From positions 6,200,001 through 6,264,000 of the forward strand of contig CM033113.1 of NCBI GenBank assembly GCA_019321725.1: DNA of 64,000 nt. The letters are read 5' to 3'. The notes beneath the pieces were generated by a model. That model did not search any database. It had not been told where the DNA came from and saw nothing but the letters and a program-made list of their open reading frames with translations. How positions within the stretch are numbered: position 1 is the first letter of the stretch; every line of letters starts with the position of its first letter. Source of the stretch: Paulownia fortunei (taxonomy: Eukaryota; Streptophyta; Magnoliopsida; Lamiales; Paulowniaceae). The position numbers and the translations under genes were made by a program. Positions 17,371 through 29,955 of the stretch are shown one piece after another.

Positions 17371-17662
17371 AGAACTTATGATCAATCCATCGTCTGCGCT
17401 CAGAAATTAGTGCAAATTTATACTTTTTCCTGCACCAAATTACGTCCAAGACCATGTCAAAAGTACTAAAGTTTTTGCAGAGGAATAGTGATCACGTTTC
17501 TTGCCGTTGTATCCCTGAGATGAAGCCATGGAATTATGTACACCTGAAAATGAAACCATGGAACATGTCCAAAGTACCTAAATTGGTCATTTTGAAATAA
17601 AAGCGATCATGTGCATATTGAGTGTACTGATTAGGATGATGTCTTGATGTTGCTTGCAACTG

Positions 17663-17696
17663 TTAGGCCCATCATTGTTGGCCATCATGGGCCTAA
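17663..17696. repeat. perfect 10-bp inverted repeat carrying two GGCCCAT motifs
   Basis: Arms TTAGGCCCAT (17663-17672) and ATGGGCCTAA (17687-17696) are exact complements around a 14-base loop. Each arm contains the GGCCCAT/ATGGGCC core of plant site II promoter elements. The repeat lies about 290 bp past the small gene's stop, so it may be a 3' hairpin or a promoter element. Neither role is shown. Confidence 0.6.
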
Positions 17697-18204
17697 AGTA
17701 TTCACCTTACCTTGTAATATTTAGTATTTTGGAAAGATTATACTGCTATGCTCGATCCAAGTGCATTCTTATATAAAATAAACGCACTAGCATCAAATTT
17801 GGAATTTGAACATGAATAAGGTGCTTGGTATGTGATCCACGTTCTAGTGGCAATTGAAAGAAACCTTTTTGAGAATCAAAAAGGACTCCACCCATTGAGC
17901 ACAAGTACTGTAGGTAAGACTCCAAATTCAAATCCATATATGGAACTGAGCAAATACATACGATCTAGCTATAGATTGGATTTATGAAAATTGATGGCCT
18001 TCACCAGCATTGCTTTCTTTGAAAGAAAAGAAATGCTCATGTAAACGTCGTCTTAACGAACATCCCAAAATTGGCCATGGCTCATCTTGAACAATCATGC
18101 GTATGAACAGCCCAAATAACTTGGCATCTAAGATATGCAGTGCAAGGCATAGAAATATATAGAAATATATATATATATATAGTTACATTTTCTTTTTGGT
18201 GGGT

Positions 18205-18222
18205 TGGGGGGGGGGGGGGGGG
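18205..18222 (+). repeat. G homopolymer
   Basis: A run of about 16-18 G follows a short GGTTGG stretch. It is a simple repeat, and its length may be unreliable in assembly. Confidence 0.85.
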
Positions 18223-19360
18223 TCGGTGTTGGGAGGGATAGGGGCTGTGAAAGAACAGAAAAGAGAACCTTTTTTTTTCTTTTGGCAGTGCAAAGGGATG
18301 ATAATGCTACTGTAGAAAATAGATAGAAAAGGATTAATGGTGACCGACACTGCCGTCTAAATCAGCAGTGACACTTTTCCTAAATTAGACAGCAGAACTT
18401 TAAAAAAGTGCATAATTAACGGATCATTATCATCAGTGCATCAGCCACTATAAGGTTTACGATTTCATTATGGAATTCAATTAATAGTGTTAATTGAAGA
18501 TTAAAAATTGGCAACGTTCACTCGTGATAATATGTGGAATGTGGGCCAGCTGACACAAAGACGTGGGGAATGAATGTATATGAACATGAATATGAGGGGA
18601 CCCAAGGACTCAGGTCCCAACTGCATAGAGTCCTCGAAAATTGTTGGATTCTTAATAATTAATACTAATAATTACTACTAATAGATATATAGGAAGGAAT
18701 AATAATGGTGTACTCTTCTACAGTTGTACTTTTGTGGTTGGATTATTAGCAGTATTAATGATTTTTTCTCAAACAGGAAAAACTAAACCTAAACACGCAT
18801 AAAACAAAAGGAAAGCAAAATAAGAAGGGAAAAGAGAACAACATACACGAGTAGCACACCACACAACTCACATTCACATCATAAAAGCCATAAACATTTC
18901 CATAGGATTTTTCATTTTCGGTATTCTTGCTATTGCCCATCTTTAACTGGATTTTTTTCTCAGCGTCTACGTTAAAAATGCTAGATTCTCTCTTTTTTTG
19001 ATTTATCATTGGTTGTTTCTGTTTGTTTAGACTTCAGACCGTATAATTTTGTGGGCTGTTTTCCCACTAATTTGAAGAAGATTTGTCCTATAGATATACT
19101 GCTTTTAAAGACACCTTGACCCAAACAAAATTTCTGGGGTTTTCTTTAATCCACATTCAGAAAATCTTTTATTGGGTTTTCTTCATTATAGTAGTCACAA
19201 AGGAGCTCCTTTGTTAAAATCTTGATATCTTTTCTGGGTTGGCCCTTCTTCCCCTCTTGTGGGTGTGCTTTTATTCATGTGTTCTGGCGTAAAGATTTGG
19301 TCTTGAAAGTTGAAACCTTCAAGTTTTTTAGTGGGAGGTTGGGGAACGGAAGCATAAAAG

Positions 19361-22300
19361 ATGAAGATAAAGCTCAGAAAATCAGTCCTTTTCTTGCTGT
19401 TGGCGACGGTTCTTGCCCCTATTGTTCTCTATACTGACACTCTTGGAGCGTATTTCACTTCCTCTTCTTGTAATGTTCCCTCTTCCTCTTGCTTTTATTT
19501 TTAACCCATGTTCTTTTCTTTGTTTTTTTTAAAAGGGTAAGGTATATTTGTTCTCTTGATATTCTTTATTGCGTTCTTGATTGATTGTGTTTTCCTTTCT
19601 TCTTTTACAGCCAGGAATGAATTTGTGGAAGATGTTTCAACCTTTGTAAGTCTTTATTAATTACTCGTTTTTACTTGGTACTTCTGTGATTTGTGCTTCT
19701 TTTTTTTTTTTAAGAAGAGGGATGTATTTTTGGATTTCCTGTTTGTAGACATTTGCTGGTGAAGTCAGGCCATTAAATGTGCTACCTCAGGTATGGATTT
19801 CTTGAATTCCTTCCTTTCCTTCTTTAGGGTGTATTGTTTTTATGCAAATTTTAGATATTTGTTGTTCTGATTCGCTGTAATTACTGCTCTATTTGATAGG
19901 AGTCATCTACCACATTGAAAGAACCGTTGGGCATAGTTTATTCAGAAAATTCAACCGAATCTAGTTCAGGTGACTTTAGTGCTTCATCTGGAGAAAATGC
20001 TCGCATTACTAGACAACTCACAGGAGGTTTTTATTTACTTCATTTTCTTTTGCCCCTGATTACTGAATTCAATCCTGGGTTACTACTATTCATTCAACTT
20101 ATGGAATTAATAACTGAATCAGCAGAAGATGGAATTTCAAATTCATCCACTTTTAGCCATAGTGGTGGCAACCACCAGTCTTTGGATGAGAATCCCATAA
20201 GAAAGGTGACTGATCAGGCGCACAAGGCTGCCATGGAGACAGGGAAGGAATATTCAAAGGAAACTGGATCGATTGGGAATATAAGTGGGGTTAGACAAAC
20301 TGATGTGAAGAAAGAAATTAGTTCACAGCATTCCAAGGGCACATCAGAAAATGAGTCTGAGAAAATGGTAAGATTGGTATTTACTGTTAGTATTCTGCCT
20401 TGATTAAGCCTTCTGCCATTATCTCCCCGTACTGAGTGGAGAAATTTCTCATAATTGTATGGTTTTAGGGCCAGGTAAGCAGTTCATTATTCAAGTTATG
20501 CTGTTTTAACTCTGGTGTTGAAATCTAACAAGCGATTTGTAGTTGTATTCTAGGAGTTCTCAAATTCATCTTACTGTAGCTTTATTGAACCTCATATTTT
20601 CTCGTTCTCCCATGACCATTAGAAGAGTTGGTGGAATTTCAAAGTAGCTTTGCCCTCGAACATCTATTGATGCTCTTGTAGTTTATTTTTGATGCAGAAG
20701 ACCTTGTTTGCATATTGGCTCCGTGAAATTTGCTTCTAGTTTTTGTCATCAGATAACTGGTCAAACAGACTTTATGCAGTCTCTACAATTTTCATGTTAC
20801 AGTTCTTCCTGTTCTGTTGTTTCTTCTAGGAACTAAAAAATCTACAACACTCTTCCCAAACCTCTGGCAAAGATATTTCAAGAGAGCAAGCGAAGACTAG
20901 AACTGAGAAACAGAACAACCAAACAGTATTGCCAGATGCTCATATTCGTCAGCTTAAGGACCAACTAATTCGAGGAAAGGTTTATCTTTCCCTCTCTGCG
21001 ACACGAAACAATCCTCACTTTATAAGGGAGCTGCGATTGCGTATGAAAGAAGTTCAACGAGCACTTGGAGATGCCAACAAGGATTCTGATCTGCCAAGAA
21101 AGTTAGTTTTATTGTTGGGTGTACATCACATTTTGATAGTTATAAAGATCTCAAATCCTGATTAAAATTTAAATATTGGTGTTCGTCATTTTTCTTTCTA
21201 CTTTTGGTTTATGGGATGCTTGAAGCATATCAAATTCCTTTCTACTTTCAGTTTGGCACAGTCTCTCATGTAGTTTAATTTTTCTTTGAATTGATTGGGT
21301 TTTTGGTGGAATGTAGTGCTTTTGAGAGGTTGAAAGCAATGGAGCAAACACTGTTAAAAGGCAAACAAATAGAAGATGATTGTGCTTCTGTCGTAAAGAA
21401 ACTTCGTGCAATGCTTCATTCAGCTGAGGAGCAGCTCCGAGTCCACAAGAAACAGACCTTGTTTTTGACACACTTAACCGCTAAGACAATGCCTAAAGGA
21501 CTTCACTGTCTTCCTCTGCGCCTTTCAACAGAGTATTTCATGTTGAACTCATCTCAACAGCATTTCCTGAACAAGGAAAAATTAGATGATCCCAAGCTAT
21601 ACCACTATGCCTTGTTTTCAGATAATGTATTGGCAGCGGCAATTGTTGTAAACTCAACAATAACCCACGCAAAGGTGAAAGAATTCTTTCCTAGTGGAAA
21701 AATAATAATAATGTGCGTTATTTTTAGATGTGATTGATAAGAAAACTGAAGAATCCTTAGCATTTAATGTTACTCATCCAGAGAATGGTAATTTTGATTA
21801 ATCTGTATTGATAGTCTAAAATAGTTCAATTTGATCCTTCAAATTCTGATGTTAACTTTTTTGTGTCCTAAGCAGGATCCTTCGAAACATGTTTTCCATG
21901 TTGTCACTGATAGGCTCAATTATGCTGCAATGAAAATGTGGTTTTTGGCCAATCCTCCTGGCAAAGCAACTATACAAGTTCAGAATGTTGAGGAGTTCAC
22001 ATGGTTGAATTCAAGTTACAGTCCAGTTCTTAGGCAGTTGGGTTCTCGCTCCATGATTGATTATTACTTCAAGAGTCGTCGTGCTGAATCTGATTCTAAT
22101 TTGAAATTTAGAAACCCCAAGTACCTCTCTATCATGAATCATCTCCGCTTTTATCTTCCAGAGATCTTCCCAAAGCTGGACAAGGTTTTATTCTTAGATG
22201 ATGATATTGTGGTCCAGAAGGATCTCACTGGCCTTTGGTCTCTTGATCTAAGGAGGAAAGTCATTGGAGTGGTTGAAACATGTGGAGAGAGCTTTCACCG

Positions 22301-23378
22301 GTTTGACCGTTACCTCAATTTTTCAAACCCTCTTATTTCGGAAAGTTTTAATCCGCGCGCATGTGGTTGGGCATTTGGAATGAATATCTTTGATCTGGAC
22401 GAATGGAGGAAGCAAAATATTACAGAGGTGTACCACAAATGGCAGAACCTGGTAAGGTCCTTTTACTTTTTGGCAAGCAGCACCTGTGCTTGGCAGAATC
22501 TTCATTTTTAATTAACAATTGGTCTGATCTACTGGAATCATATGATATCCTTACATTTTAGATGTGTGCGTGTAGAATAATGCCTGGAACTGCATGTGAA
22601 TCCCTAGGATCTCGTTTAGTTAAAGTGAAGCCATATACACTTGACCATTTTATCATTTTCAATATTCAGTGACATGATTAAAATTATTCTTTAGGCCCAT
22701 TCTCTATGCATTGTTGTGAATATAGCTATTCATGCTTCAAAATTGTCCCAGTCTGGCATTTACCATGATACAATCTTTCTAAGCTGACTTAGTGATGTGG
22801 GAGTTATTGATACATAACTTGTAATTAATAGAGTAAATTTAAATAATTTTATGTAGTTAGAATCAATTTAGTAGTGAAATTTGCCTAACATTGAGGTGGA
22901 GAAGATATTGGCTGGTAAGTTACCTGTCAGACTGGCAATTCAATTTGAACGTGGGCCTGATAGATTGAGTGTTTAGTTTAAACCGGTTCAATGATCTTTG
23001 CTTCTGTGAGCATTAACCCTCATGTGAACGTTATGTCTATTTGTTTGTTAAACACATATATCTATCTTCCAACGCTCAAGCAAAATTGTCTTTTATGCTC
23101 AGAATTATGACAGACTGCTGTGGAAACTGGGGACTTTGCCACCTGGTCTGATAACCTTTTGGAATCGCACTTATGCTCTTGACAAATCTTGGCATGTCTT
23201 GGGACTTGGTTATAATCCAAATGTACCTCAAAAGGATATTGAGCGGGCAGCAGTCATACATTACAATGGTAACCTGAAACCATGGCTTGAGATAGGCATA
23301 CCAAAGTTCCGAAACTATTGGGCAAAATTTGTAGATTATGATCAGCTATATTTGCGGGAATGCAATATTACTCCTTAA
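19361..23378 (+). CDS. GAUT4: homogalacturonan galacturonosyltransferase, GAUT4 type (GT8)
   Basis: Golgi type II membrane enzyme that adds galacturonate from UDP-GalA to homogalacturonan, the pectin backbone. Nine exons: 19361-19469, 19611-19645, 19749-19790, 19900-20026, 20126-20367, 20830-21101, 21317-21674, 21876-22451, 23103-23378. They splice to 678 residues. There is a short cytosolic basic head (MKIKLRK), a signal anchor (about 8-26), a long hydrophilic Ser/Thr/Glu-rich stem (about 60-215), a predicted-helical segment with KDQLIRGKVYLSL, and a GT8 domain (about 330-655). The metal-binding DDD is at 503-505 in LFLDDDIVV. Hallmark GAUT text includes CGESFHRFDRYLNFSNP, HYNGNLKPWL and a YLRECNI end. 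The stem is longer than in Arabidopsis GAUT4 (616 residues). Intron 4 (20027-20125) is 99 nt, a multiple of three, and lacks stops, so intron retention would stay in frame. Confidence 0.94.
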
Positions 23379-26300
23379 ATGTGCTGTGTGATTTCTCCTT
23401 CAGAGATATCCTTCCGGATTCCCCAGGACATTTAGATTGCAGGTCTGTGCCCTTTGCTAATGTGTTTAACTTTTCAAAATGAAAGCATAAGCTAGTTAGT
23501 TATATATTTCCTTAGTGGAGCATAGTAACTTTAGATATGTGATTCGCACATTTATTTTTGGTCTTGATTGTTGCAGAGCTGCTGAAATTCACGTGTATTT
23601 GTAAATGATTCAACACATAGTGCCCCTCCCCCAAATCCCAATTTATATTCTTTTTTTGCTTCAGTTTGTTTATGGTGCGTGTCACCTCGTAACCCTGTAT
23701 ATTTTGTCATTGTCTTGGGTTCACTTTGTCAGCGGTACATTTAGCATGTTTTCCTTTTAGTTTTTTCATCTTAGTTGATACAAATCCCTGGACTGATGGT
23801 ACATTATCAATGTAACCACTCTTGACTAACTCAAAACGGTGTTCAACTTGCTCTTGATTTGATTTGATTTGATTATATTTGCTTTTTGCTCCATGTAAAC
23901 TTTTTGGTTCAAGGTCTTTGTCAGCAGCACTAGATCGAAATAATCAAGTGGCATTTTTCTTTTGCATTAATAAAATAATTGACTATCAAGTCCCTCAGCC
24001 ATGTATCCCGTTGGGCTCTTGTATCCAGTGGCATTCACTCATCATATGAAATTGTCTTGTGATATTTAACTTGTTCATCCTTGGTACCATGAACCCATAA
24101 TGGATGAATGATGTCCCTGTTCATCTTCCACTTGATTGAATACATGTTTGTTACTCCATCGCCCTGCCGACAGTGGTATAGCTGCAAAAACTTACCAATT
24201 TAGCTGATCATTTGTACTTAGTGTTGGAGCTTTGTTTAATCCCCCTTCTGTGGACAAACTTGTTTTGTAGTATTTGCTCCCTGGTCCAAATCTTGTAGTA
24301 TAATTTACCTTCTATGGAAGGTGTGATGGATATTACTTGTTTTTGTTGCAAAGCACAGTATTCTGATGGTGTTTACCCTTTAAAAAATAAGAACAGAGTA
24401 TGCACTTGGGCAACGTATAGGGATTGTTTATGGAGGCAAATAATGTGATGGGGGCTGTTGGGGCCTATGGACAGGCTGTTGTGAAAGCTACAGGTGGGGG
24501 TGCCCAAACAAATTGTGGTGGGCCTGTGGCGATACTTGTATTATTGAACTGCTGATGCTTCTTGTACTTCTATCATAACTTGTGACACCAGAAAGATCCA
24601 GCTTGCTCGCGTGTGTTCACCCCACCATCATAAATCTATACCTCAAATTAAAGTATATGTAACCCAGTTGTTGTGCTGTGTATATGATCATGATGTTGGG
24701 CCGAGGATTGTGGTGGGGAACTCTTTGAGACACAGATATGATTCCAATCGAGCTCGTCTGCACGGTTTGGAATAGCTCAGAGTCGAGTTAAACACAAGTC
24801 GAGCTCGTCAAGCGTGTTAACGGGTTCGACTTGTTTGCAAACTCCTGGTTGAAATTGTACACAGGAGCGATGGTGGTAACCTTTGAGAATTATTGGGCAG
24901 CAAGCTCGACTAATTTGATGGATTATTGTGGGTTTAATGATGATGTATGTGAGTGAATCTGGGTTATATATTTTTTTAACTTTTGAAAGATGGCAGATAA
25001 CAGTTAAAAATATTTGTTCAAATTGTGAAACTCAATCCAGTTGAAAAGTCTAGTAATTGTGTGACGTTGCTGAGGAAGAAAAACAGCTAGTAAATGCAAT
25101 TCTTGAGTAATTTCATTTTTTATATTTTCCTCTGGCTCAGAGTAAAACAACTTGTATTAGTAATAAATTTGGGATGTGAAGCAATTGAAATGAAGAGAGC
25201 CCACATAGTTGAAACCATTTTGAGAGGGTGAGAAAATAACACCAAACAAACAAATAAATAAATAACAAGAAGAAGAAGCGACTGATACTCTTTAGATTGC
25301 AAGTCTTGATTTTCTCCACTTTGGTTTTTATGGTATGCATTTTTTATGTTCAACTACAATTTTTTGGTACATTATTGACAATTTTACAAGTATGAGCTTT
25401 GACGACTTTTTTGGTCTTCCAATGACTACTATTGCATATTTCAAAGAAGAATTTCGAGTTAAAATTTTCCAAATTTTAATTTCATCATGATGATTGGAAA
25501 ATAGCTCAAATTGGTTGCTAAAGAATTGAAAATGGTCTAAAAGATATTTTTAATTTAGTATTGTGAGAATGAAAGCTTTATTTCTTAAATTCTTCAATCC
25601 AAATACATTGTTGCTCTACTTGTTTAATGAACAACACTAAACATTCAAACCATTTCTACACAGCTTTATTGAACGTTTTTAAACAAAAATAAAAAAATTA
25701 AAGTAAACTAGACATGTTCATGCAAGCCATTTCTCTATTTAAGGGTAGTGCTTTCACATTCGGAACTTGCTCTAGCAAAATAAGAGTGGGATTATTCACT
25801 ACGCTTCAAAAAATTTCAATCTTGCACTTATAATATATCACATTTTAAAAAAATACAAAATTTTCACTCATTATTGTCATTTTATGAATGAATGCTAACG
25901 GAGAACTCTATTATCGAAAATTGTTAGCAATAAGACGAGATGTTTGAAAAGTGACATTAAATAAAATGTAATAAAAAAATTTATTGGTGTTGACAACTGG
26001 TGATGAGAAATATTAACATTGGACAAGAATACGAGAAAGAAAAATAATAGAGAATAAGATTCAAAATTTGTAAGTTAAATAATGGGTTTGACGGTTGAGA
26101 TTTTTCTATTAATGTTAATTTTTTCCTTTAATTAGACAACAAACAAAGATCTTAAATCTCTCTCAAGAAAATAATCATGTTATTGGACCATTCTCAAGGC
26201 CAATACGAGAGAAATGTTTCCTGCCGAGGGGTAGTTGAGGGAATAAAATTATTTTAATTTGGACTTTTTAGTCAAATAATATTAAAATATAATTTAGAAT

Positions 26301-26491
26301 ATTATAATTACTTATTTAAAATATACTATAATAATTAGTTTAATTTTTATTTATTTTTCATATACGCTCTAATGACTCTTTCGGAAATTTTGATGCTCTC
26401 GTACTCCCGCTCACGCTGGTCCTCCCGCAGCTTTATGCAGCTTATTTCCTAGGTATCCTGCAAATATGGGTAACATTTGAACTTCTTGAAA
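23379..26491. other. GAUT4 3'UTR and AT-rich intergenic DNA
   Basis: Bases 23379 to about 24000 probably hold the GAUT4 3'UTR; a possible splice acceptor (TTGTTGCAG, 23570-23578) suggests a 3'UTR intron. The rest shows no gene. A short GC-richer patch at about 24740-24850 contains repeated GAGCTCG and TCGAG words and is listed separately. The overlapping open frames near 25120-25353 on the minus strand are low-complexity. Confidence 0.45.
24745..24850. repeat. possible fragment of a dispersed repeat rich in GAGCTCG words
   Basis: Within about 100 bp the words CGAGCTCGTC, GAGTCGAGTT, AGTCGAGCTCGTC and GGTTCGACTTGTTTGC recur. Motifs of this kind are common in dispersed plant repeats. I cannot identify ends, target duplication or a coding part. 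Confidence 0.3.
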
Positions 26492-26499
26492 TATATAAG
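26492..26499 (+). promoter_or_regulatory. TATA box of the RPN6 copy
   Basis: TATATAAG precedes a CT-rich probable start region. About 125 bp further is the donor of the leader intron (exon end 26624, TTTTCAG/GTTTCT). The promoter form looks intact although the coding region downstream is broken. Confidence 0.45.
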
Positions 26500-26529
26500 G
26501 AGGGCTGACTTTCTCAAATACTTTCACTT

Positions 26530-27960
26530 TGGCCCTTAAAACTTATTCGACAAGCTTCTATTTCTATATCTGTTCTCTCTCCTAGGGTTTTGGATCGCGC
26601 GACGCGTCTCTGCACCATTTTCAGGTTTCTTTCTCTGTCTTTCATTTAATGAGCCTAATTACGCTATTGCATACATTAATCTTTTTTTTTTTTTTGTTGA
26701 ATAAAGGAACAGTAATTTTTGATCCGTAATAGATTAATTTTCTATTTTCTGCGAGCCAGTTAGACGCCAATTGATGTCTTTTCATGTAGTCTTGTGGAAT
26801 TATATTGATAAAATTTATGGATTCTGATTTTAGTCTATGCCTATGTGCATAATTTTACGCATGTTTTTGTGTGAGTTACAATTGCCTTTAATGTTTAAAA
26901 TAGTTCATTACTTTAGGTATCGTTCATTCATTTCTTCATGAGCTAGCTGAATAGGAGTTTGGTAGTATACTAGGTGCTAAGCCCCATGTTAATTTCTGAG
27001 GTTTTGGCTAGCTGACGAAAGTGGTTTGGATCAAGAAAGCAAAATAGTATCTTCATTGTTTATACTGGAAATAAATGCTTTAAGCTTTCAATGGTTGGCA
27101 CTGTTGTAATCTGTATAAAAGTGGAGGTTGAACTGTTGATGCTTGGGGTCGTATATGATTTTGTGATGTGGAGGAGAAGTATTTGTACTGCTGAGAGGAC
27201 TATTGGGAGACCATGAAGAAGAGAACTCGGTGTTGAAGTGAACCTGGCTGGCTGTAAGATAAACAACCGAGCATATGTATTGTTAAAACGAAATAAAAGT
27301 AGACCTGCACCAGTACATTTTGGGGCCAAATACAGAGAATGGATATAGTAGTTTATTATCATACTGAAAATTCATCAAAAAATGTAAATACATTTGCGGA
27401 ACGTTTATTGTATCTCTCCATACAACTTTCTGAAGGAATGCAGTCGATTTTTCTTATCTAGAAGACAGCCCTCTAGTTTTCACTATATAAGCATTCTAAC
27501 TCATTATGCTGCTTCATTTATCCGTCAGGACTATTAGCTCACTTGTGTAATGTGAAAATCTGTGTGTGTGTGTGAACTCTTGAATCAGTTCATTGCTGCT
27601 GCTATTATCACTGATTTCTTTCAATTTCTGATTCCCTAACGTGTGAAGATGTTCACTTAAGGAGCAATTTGCACGTACATAATTCCAACTGGATTTTTCT
27701 ATAACAATCTTCCTACTTATTGCTTTGTTTTAATATTGTTATTTTTGGTTTAATTTCTTATCAATCTAAGGTGGTCATTATCAGAATAATTCAACTTTTA
27801 CCTCTAAATTGGTGGAAAACAAGCCTCAACAAATGGATATGTTATGAACCTGTTTTATTTATTTGCTCTGCATATTACAGTCTATCCAACATTTTTTTAA
27901 TAATAATATTGGCATTAATTCAGAGTCTAAAATTGCAGATTAAATCTGAAGGCCTTGAAG
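26530..27960 (+). other. 5'UTR exon, leader intron and second 5'UTR exon of the RPN6 copy
   Basis: A pyrimidine-rich leader containing CCTAGGGTTTTGG ends at a good donor (26624/26625). The intron runs 26625-27938 and ends AAATTGCAG. A 22-base second leader exon (27939-27960) then joins the ATG at 27961. Known plant RPN6 genes, as I remember them, have a spliced leader and a continuous coding exon, so this layout indicates a DNA-level duplicate, not a reverse-transcribed copy. First-exon start is a guess. Confidence 0.5.
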
Positions 27961-29139
27961 ATGTCTTCTTCACATCTCCCTGCCACCACTGATTCACTTG
28001 TTCAGGCTGCTGAAATCAAAACTCCATCTGAGGCAATCTCTATACTTTACCAGGTTCTTGAAAATCCTTCAAGACCTCCTCACCAATTTGCGGCCATTCT
28101 TTTCATTGATCCCCAAGGCAAAAACTGCAAAAATTGTCCACACTATTGTCGATGCAGTTGCTAAAATACCTGGTTCATCTGATCTTCATCCCTTTGCAAA
28201 GAAATAGTGCAATGGACACGTTCTGAAAAGCGGACTTTCCTCTGTCAACGAATCGAGGCAAGGCTTGCAGCTCTCTTGATGGACAACCATGAATATTCTG
28301 AAGCATTGAATCTGCTTTCAGATCTTATCAAAGAGGTCAGAAGATTAGATGACAAGCTTCTGCTTGTGGAAATTGATTTGCTTGAGAGCAAACTTCATTT
28401 CTCTCTGAGAAACCTGCCCAAAGCAAAGGCTGCACTTACTGCAGCAAGGACAGCAGCCAATGCTGTATATGTGCCTCCAGCTCAGCAGGGTACGATAGAT
28501 TTGCAAAGTGGCATTCTCCATGCAGAAGAAAAGGACTACAAAACTGCTTACAGCTACTTCTTTGAAGCATTTGAGGCTTTTAATGCTCTCGAAGATCCCC
28601 AGGCCATATACAGCCTCAAGTATATGTTGCTGTGCAAAATTATGGTGAACCAGGCTGATGATGTGGCAGGAATTATATCATCGCCTAAGGTGGGTTTACA
28701 GTATCAAGGACCAGAACTCGATGCGATGTAAGCTGTTGCTGATGCTCAATCAAAATGCTCTCTCAAGCTCTTCGAGATTGCTCTTCAGAATTATAAGACT
28801 CAGCTCGAGGATGACCCTATTGTCCATAGGCACCTTTCTTCCCTCTATGACACTCTGCTGGAGCAGAATCTTTGCAGGTTAATTGAACCCTTTTCAAGAG
28901 TGGAGACTGCGCACATTGCAGAGTTGATTGAATTGCCAGCTCACCGTGTGGAAAAGAAATTGTCTCAGATGATTCTGGATAAGAAGTTCGCTGGGACGTT
29001 AGACCAGGGTGCTGGTTGCCTAATCATATTTGATGATACCAAGACTGATGCCATCTACCTAGCAACCCTGGAGACCATTTCAAATATGGGAAAGGTTGTA
29101 GATAGCCTTTATGTAAGGTCTGCCAAAATAATGGCATGA
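27961..29139 (+). pseudogene. RPN6: decayed copy of 26S proteasome lid subunit RPN6 (PSMD11)
   Basis: The intact protein is a PCI-domain scaffold of the 19S lid. Here the N-terminus (LPATTDSLVQAAE, PSEAISILYQVLE) and the C-terminus ([25 protein letters not shown]) are clear, but the frame is broken three times. Near 28082 an internal stretch of about 30 codons seen in other RPN6 proteins is missing and the frame shifts. Near 28188 a few bases are lost and the frame shifts back, leaving a TAG at 28205-28207. At 28729-28731 a TAA replaces the expected Lys codon after LDAM. Much of the central text (28207-28731), including RRLDDKLLLVEIDLLESKL, is well kept, so inactivation seems fairly recent or partial products may persist. 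A functional RPN6 must exist elsewhere, since the subunit is essential. Assembly error is possible but would have to explain three separate lesions. Confidence 0.88.
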
Positions 29140-29955
29140 GAATCACACTAGGCTTAGCAATTTTATTTGCTTCACTTGGAGGCAATATCAACTTCCCTCT
29201 GTTCCTTTTCATCAATCTAGGCAAATTGAATTTTTCTGTTGTCTGTAATTGTTTTATGGATTGACATGTCTATATGCCTTACATCTGGCACGCTGAGCAC
29301 TTTGATTCTTACTGTTTAGTGTGTGAATATTAGATGATACCCTAAAAATTCAATCCTGTCTTAGGTCTTGTTTCCTCATAAGCAGTTGTAGAATGCTAAT
29401 TACTCAATTATGCGGCATCAATTTGGGAGAGAGTGTGTTTTTGCTGGAAAGACAGAAGCTCGTTGCTTGTGGTGAATATCTAGTCCAGGTTTCCAGGAGT
29501 CCTTAACGTATGATTTGTTTGTTGTTATATTTCCAAAAAAAAATTCTAGGAAATGTTGTTATATTTCCAAAAAAAAATTCTAGGAAACGTAATCTTCGCC
29601 AATCTGGGAGGAAATGCTTGTTGCAATTGTTCCTTCACCTGTGGAGTATGACTTGGCGGTATTTTAATATCAAAGGATGTAACACTTTGGTAAACTGGTC
29701 TAGATGGATGACAGCACCTTGCATCCCTCTTTCTTACTAGGAGGTTGATGAAAACATTTACATTTGAGGACAACTCATATTAACATGACAAACCCTCATA
29801 CGATTGTATTTCTTGTTTGCATTGTAATCTAGCTACATTTTATTAGATGATTTCTCCAGTAAGATGTGATTTTTCTCTCGGCGCAGAAGAAGCGGGAGGA
29901 GTTTAGGAACATAAAATAGGCTTGTGCAAAAAGTGCTCGGACAAAGTCTTCATCT
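29140..29955. other. gap between convergent RPN6 copy and AGPase gene
   Basis: The two 3' ends face each other across about 816 bp. The stretch contains probable 3'UTR sequence from both sides and a 34-bp tandem duplication (29521-29588). The open frames at 29510-29740 arise mainly from the duplicated block and are not convincing. Confidence 0.5.
29521..29588. repeat. two-copy 34-bp tandem duplication
   Basis: Units 29521-29554 and 29555-29588 are practically identical. Each starts GTTGTTATATTTCC, passes through an A-tract and ends TTCTAGGAAA. The near identity points to a recent slippage or repair duplication. Confidence 0.85.

Larger units (their letters stand above)
17371..19360. other. 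intergenic: 3'UTR, repeats and GAUT4 5' region
   Basis: No gene is visible. The stretch contains an inverted repeat at 17663-17696, an AT microsatellite at 18166-18181 and a G-homopolymer at 18207-18222. The T-rich stretch about 19040-19360 before the GAUT4 ATG is probably promoter and 5'UTR. The open frame at 18755-19009 on the minus strand is a low-complexity translation of this AT-rich DNA. Confidence 0.5.
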
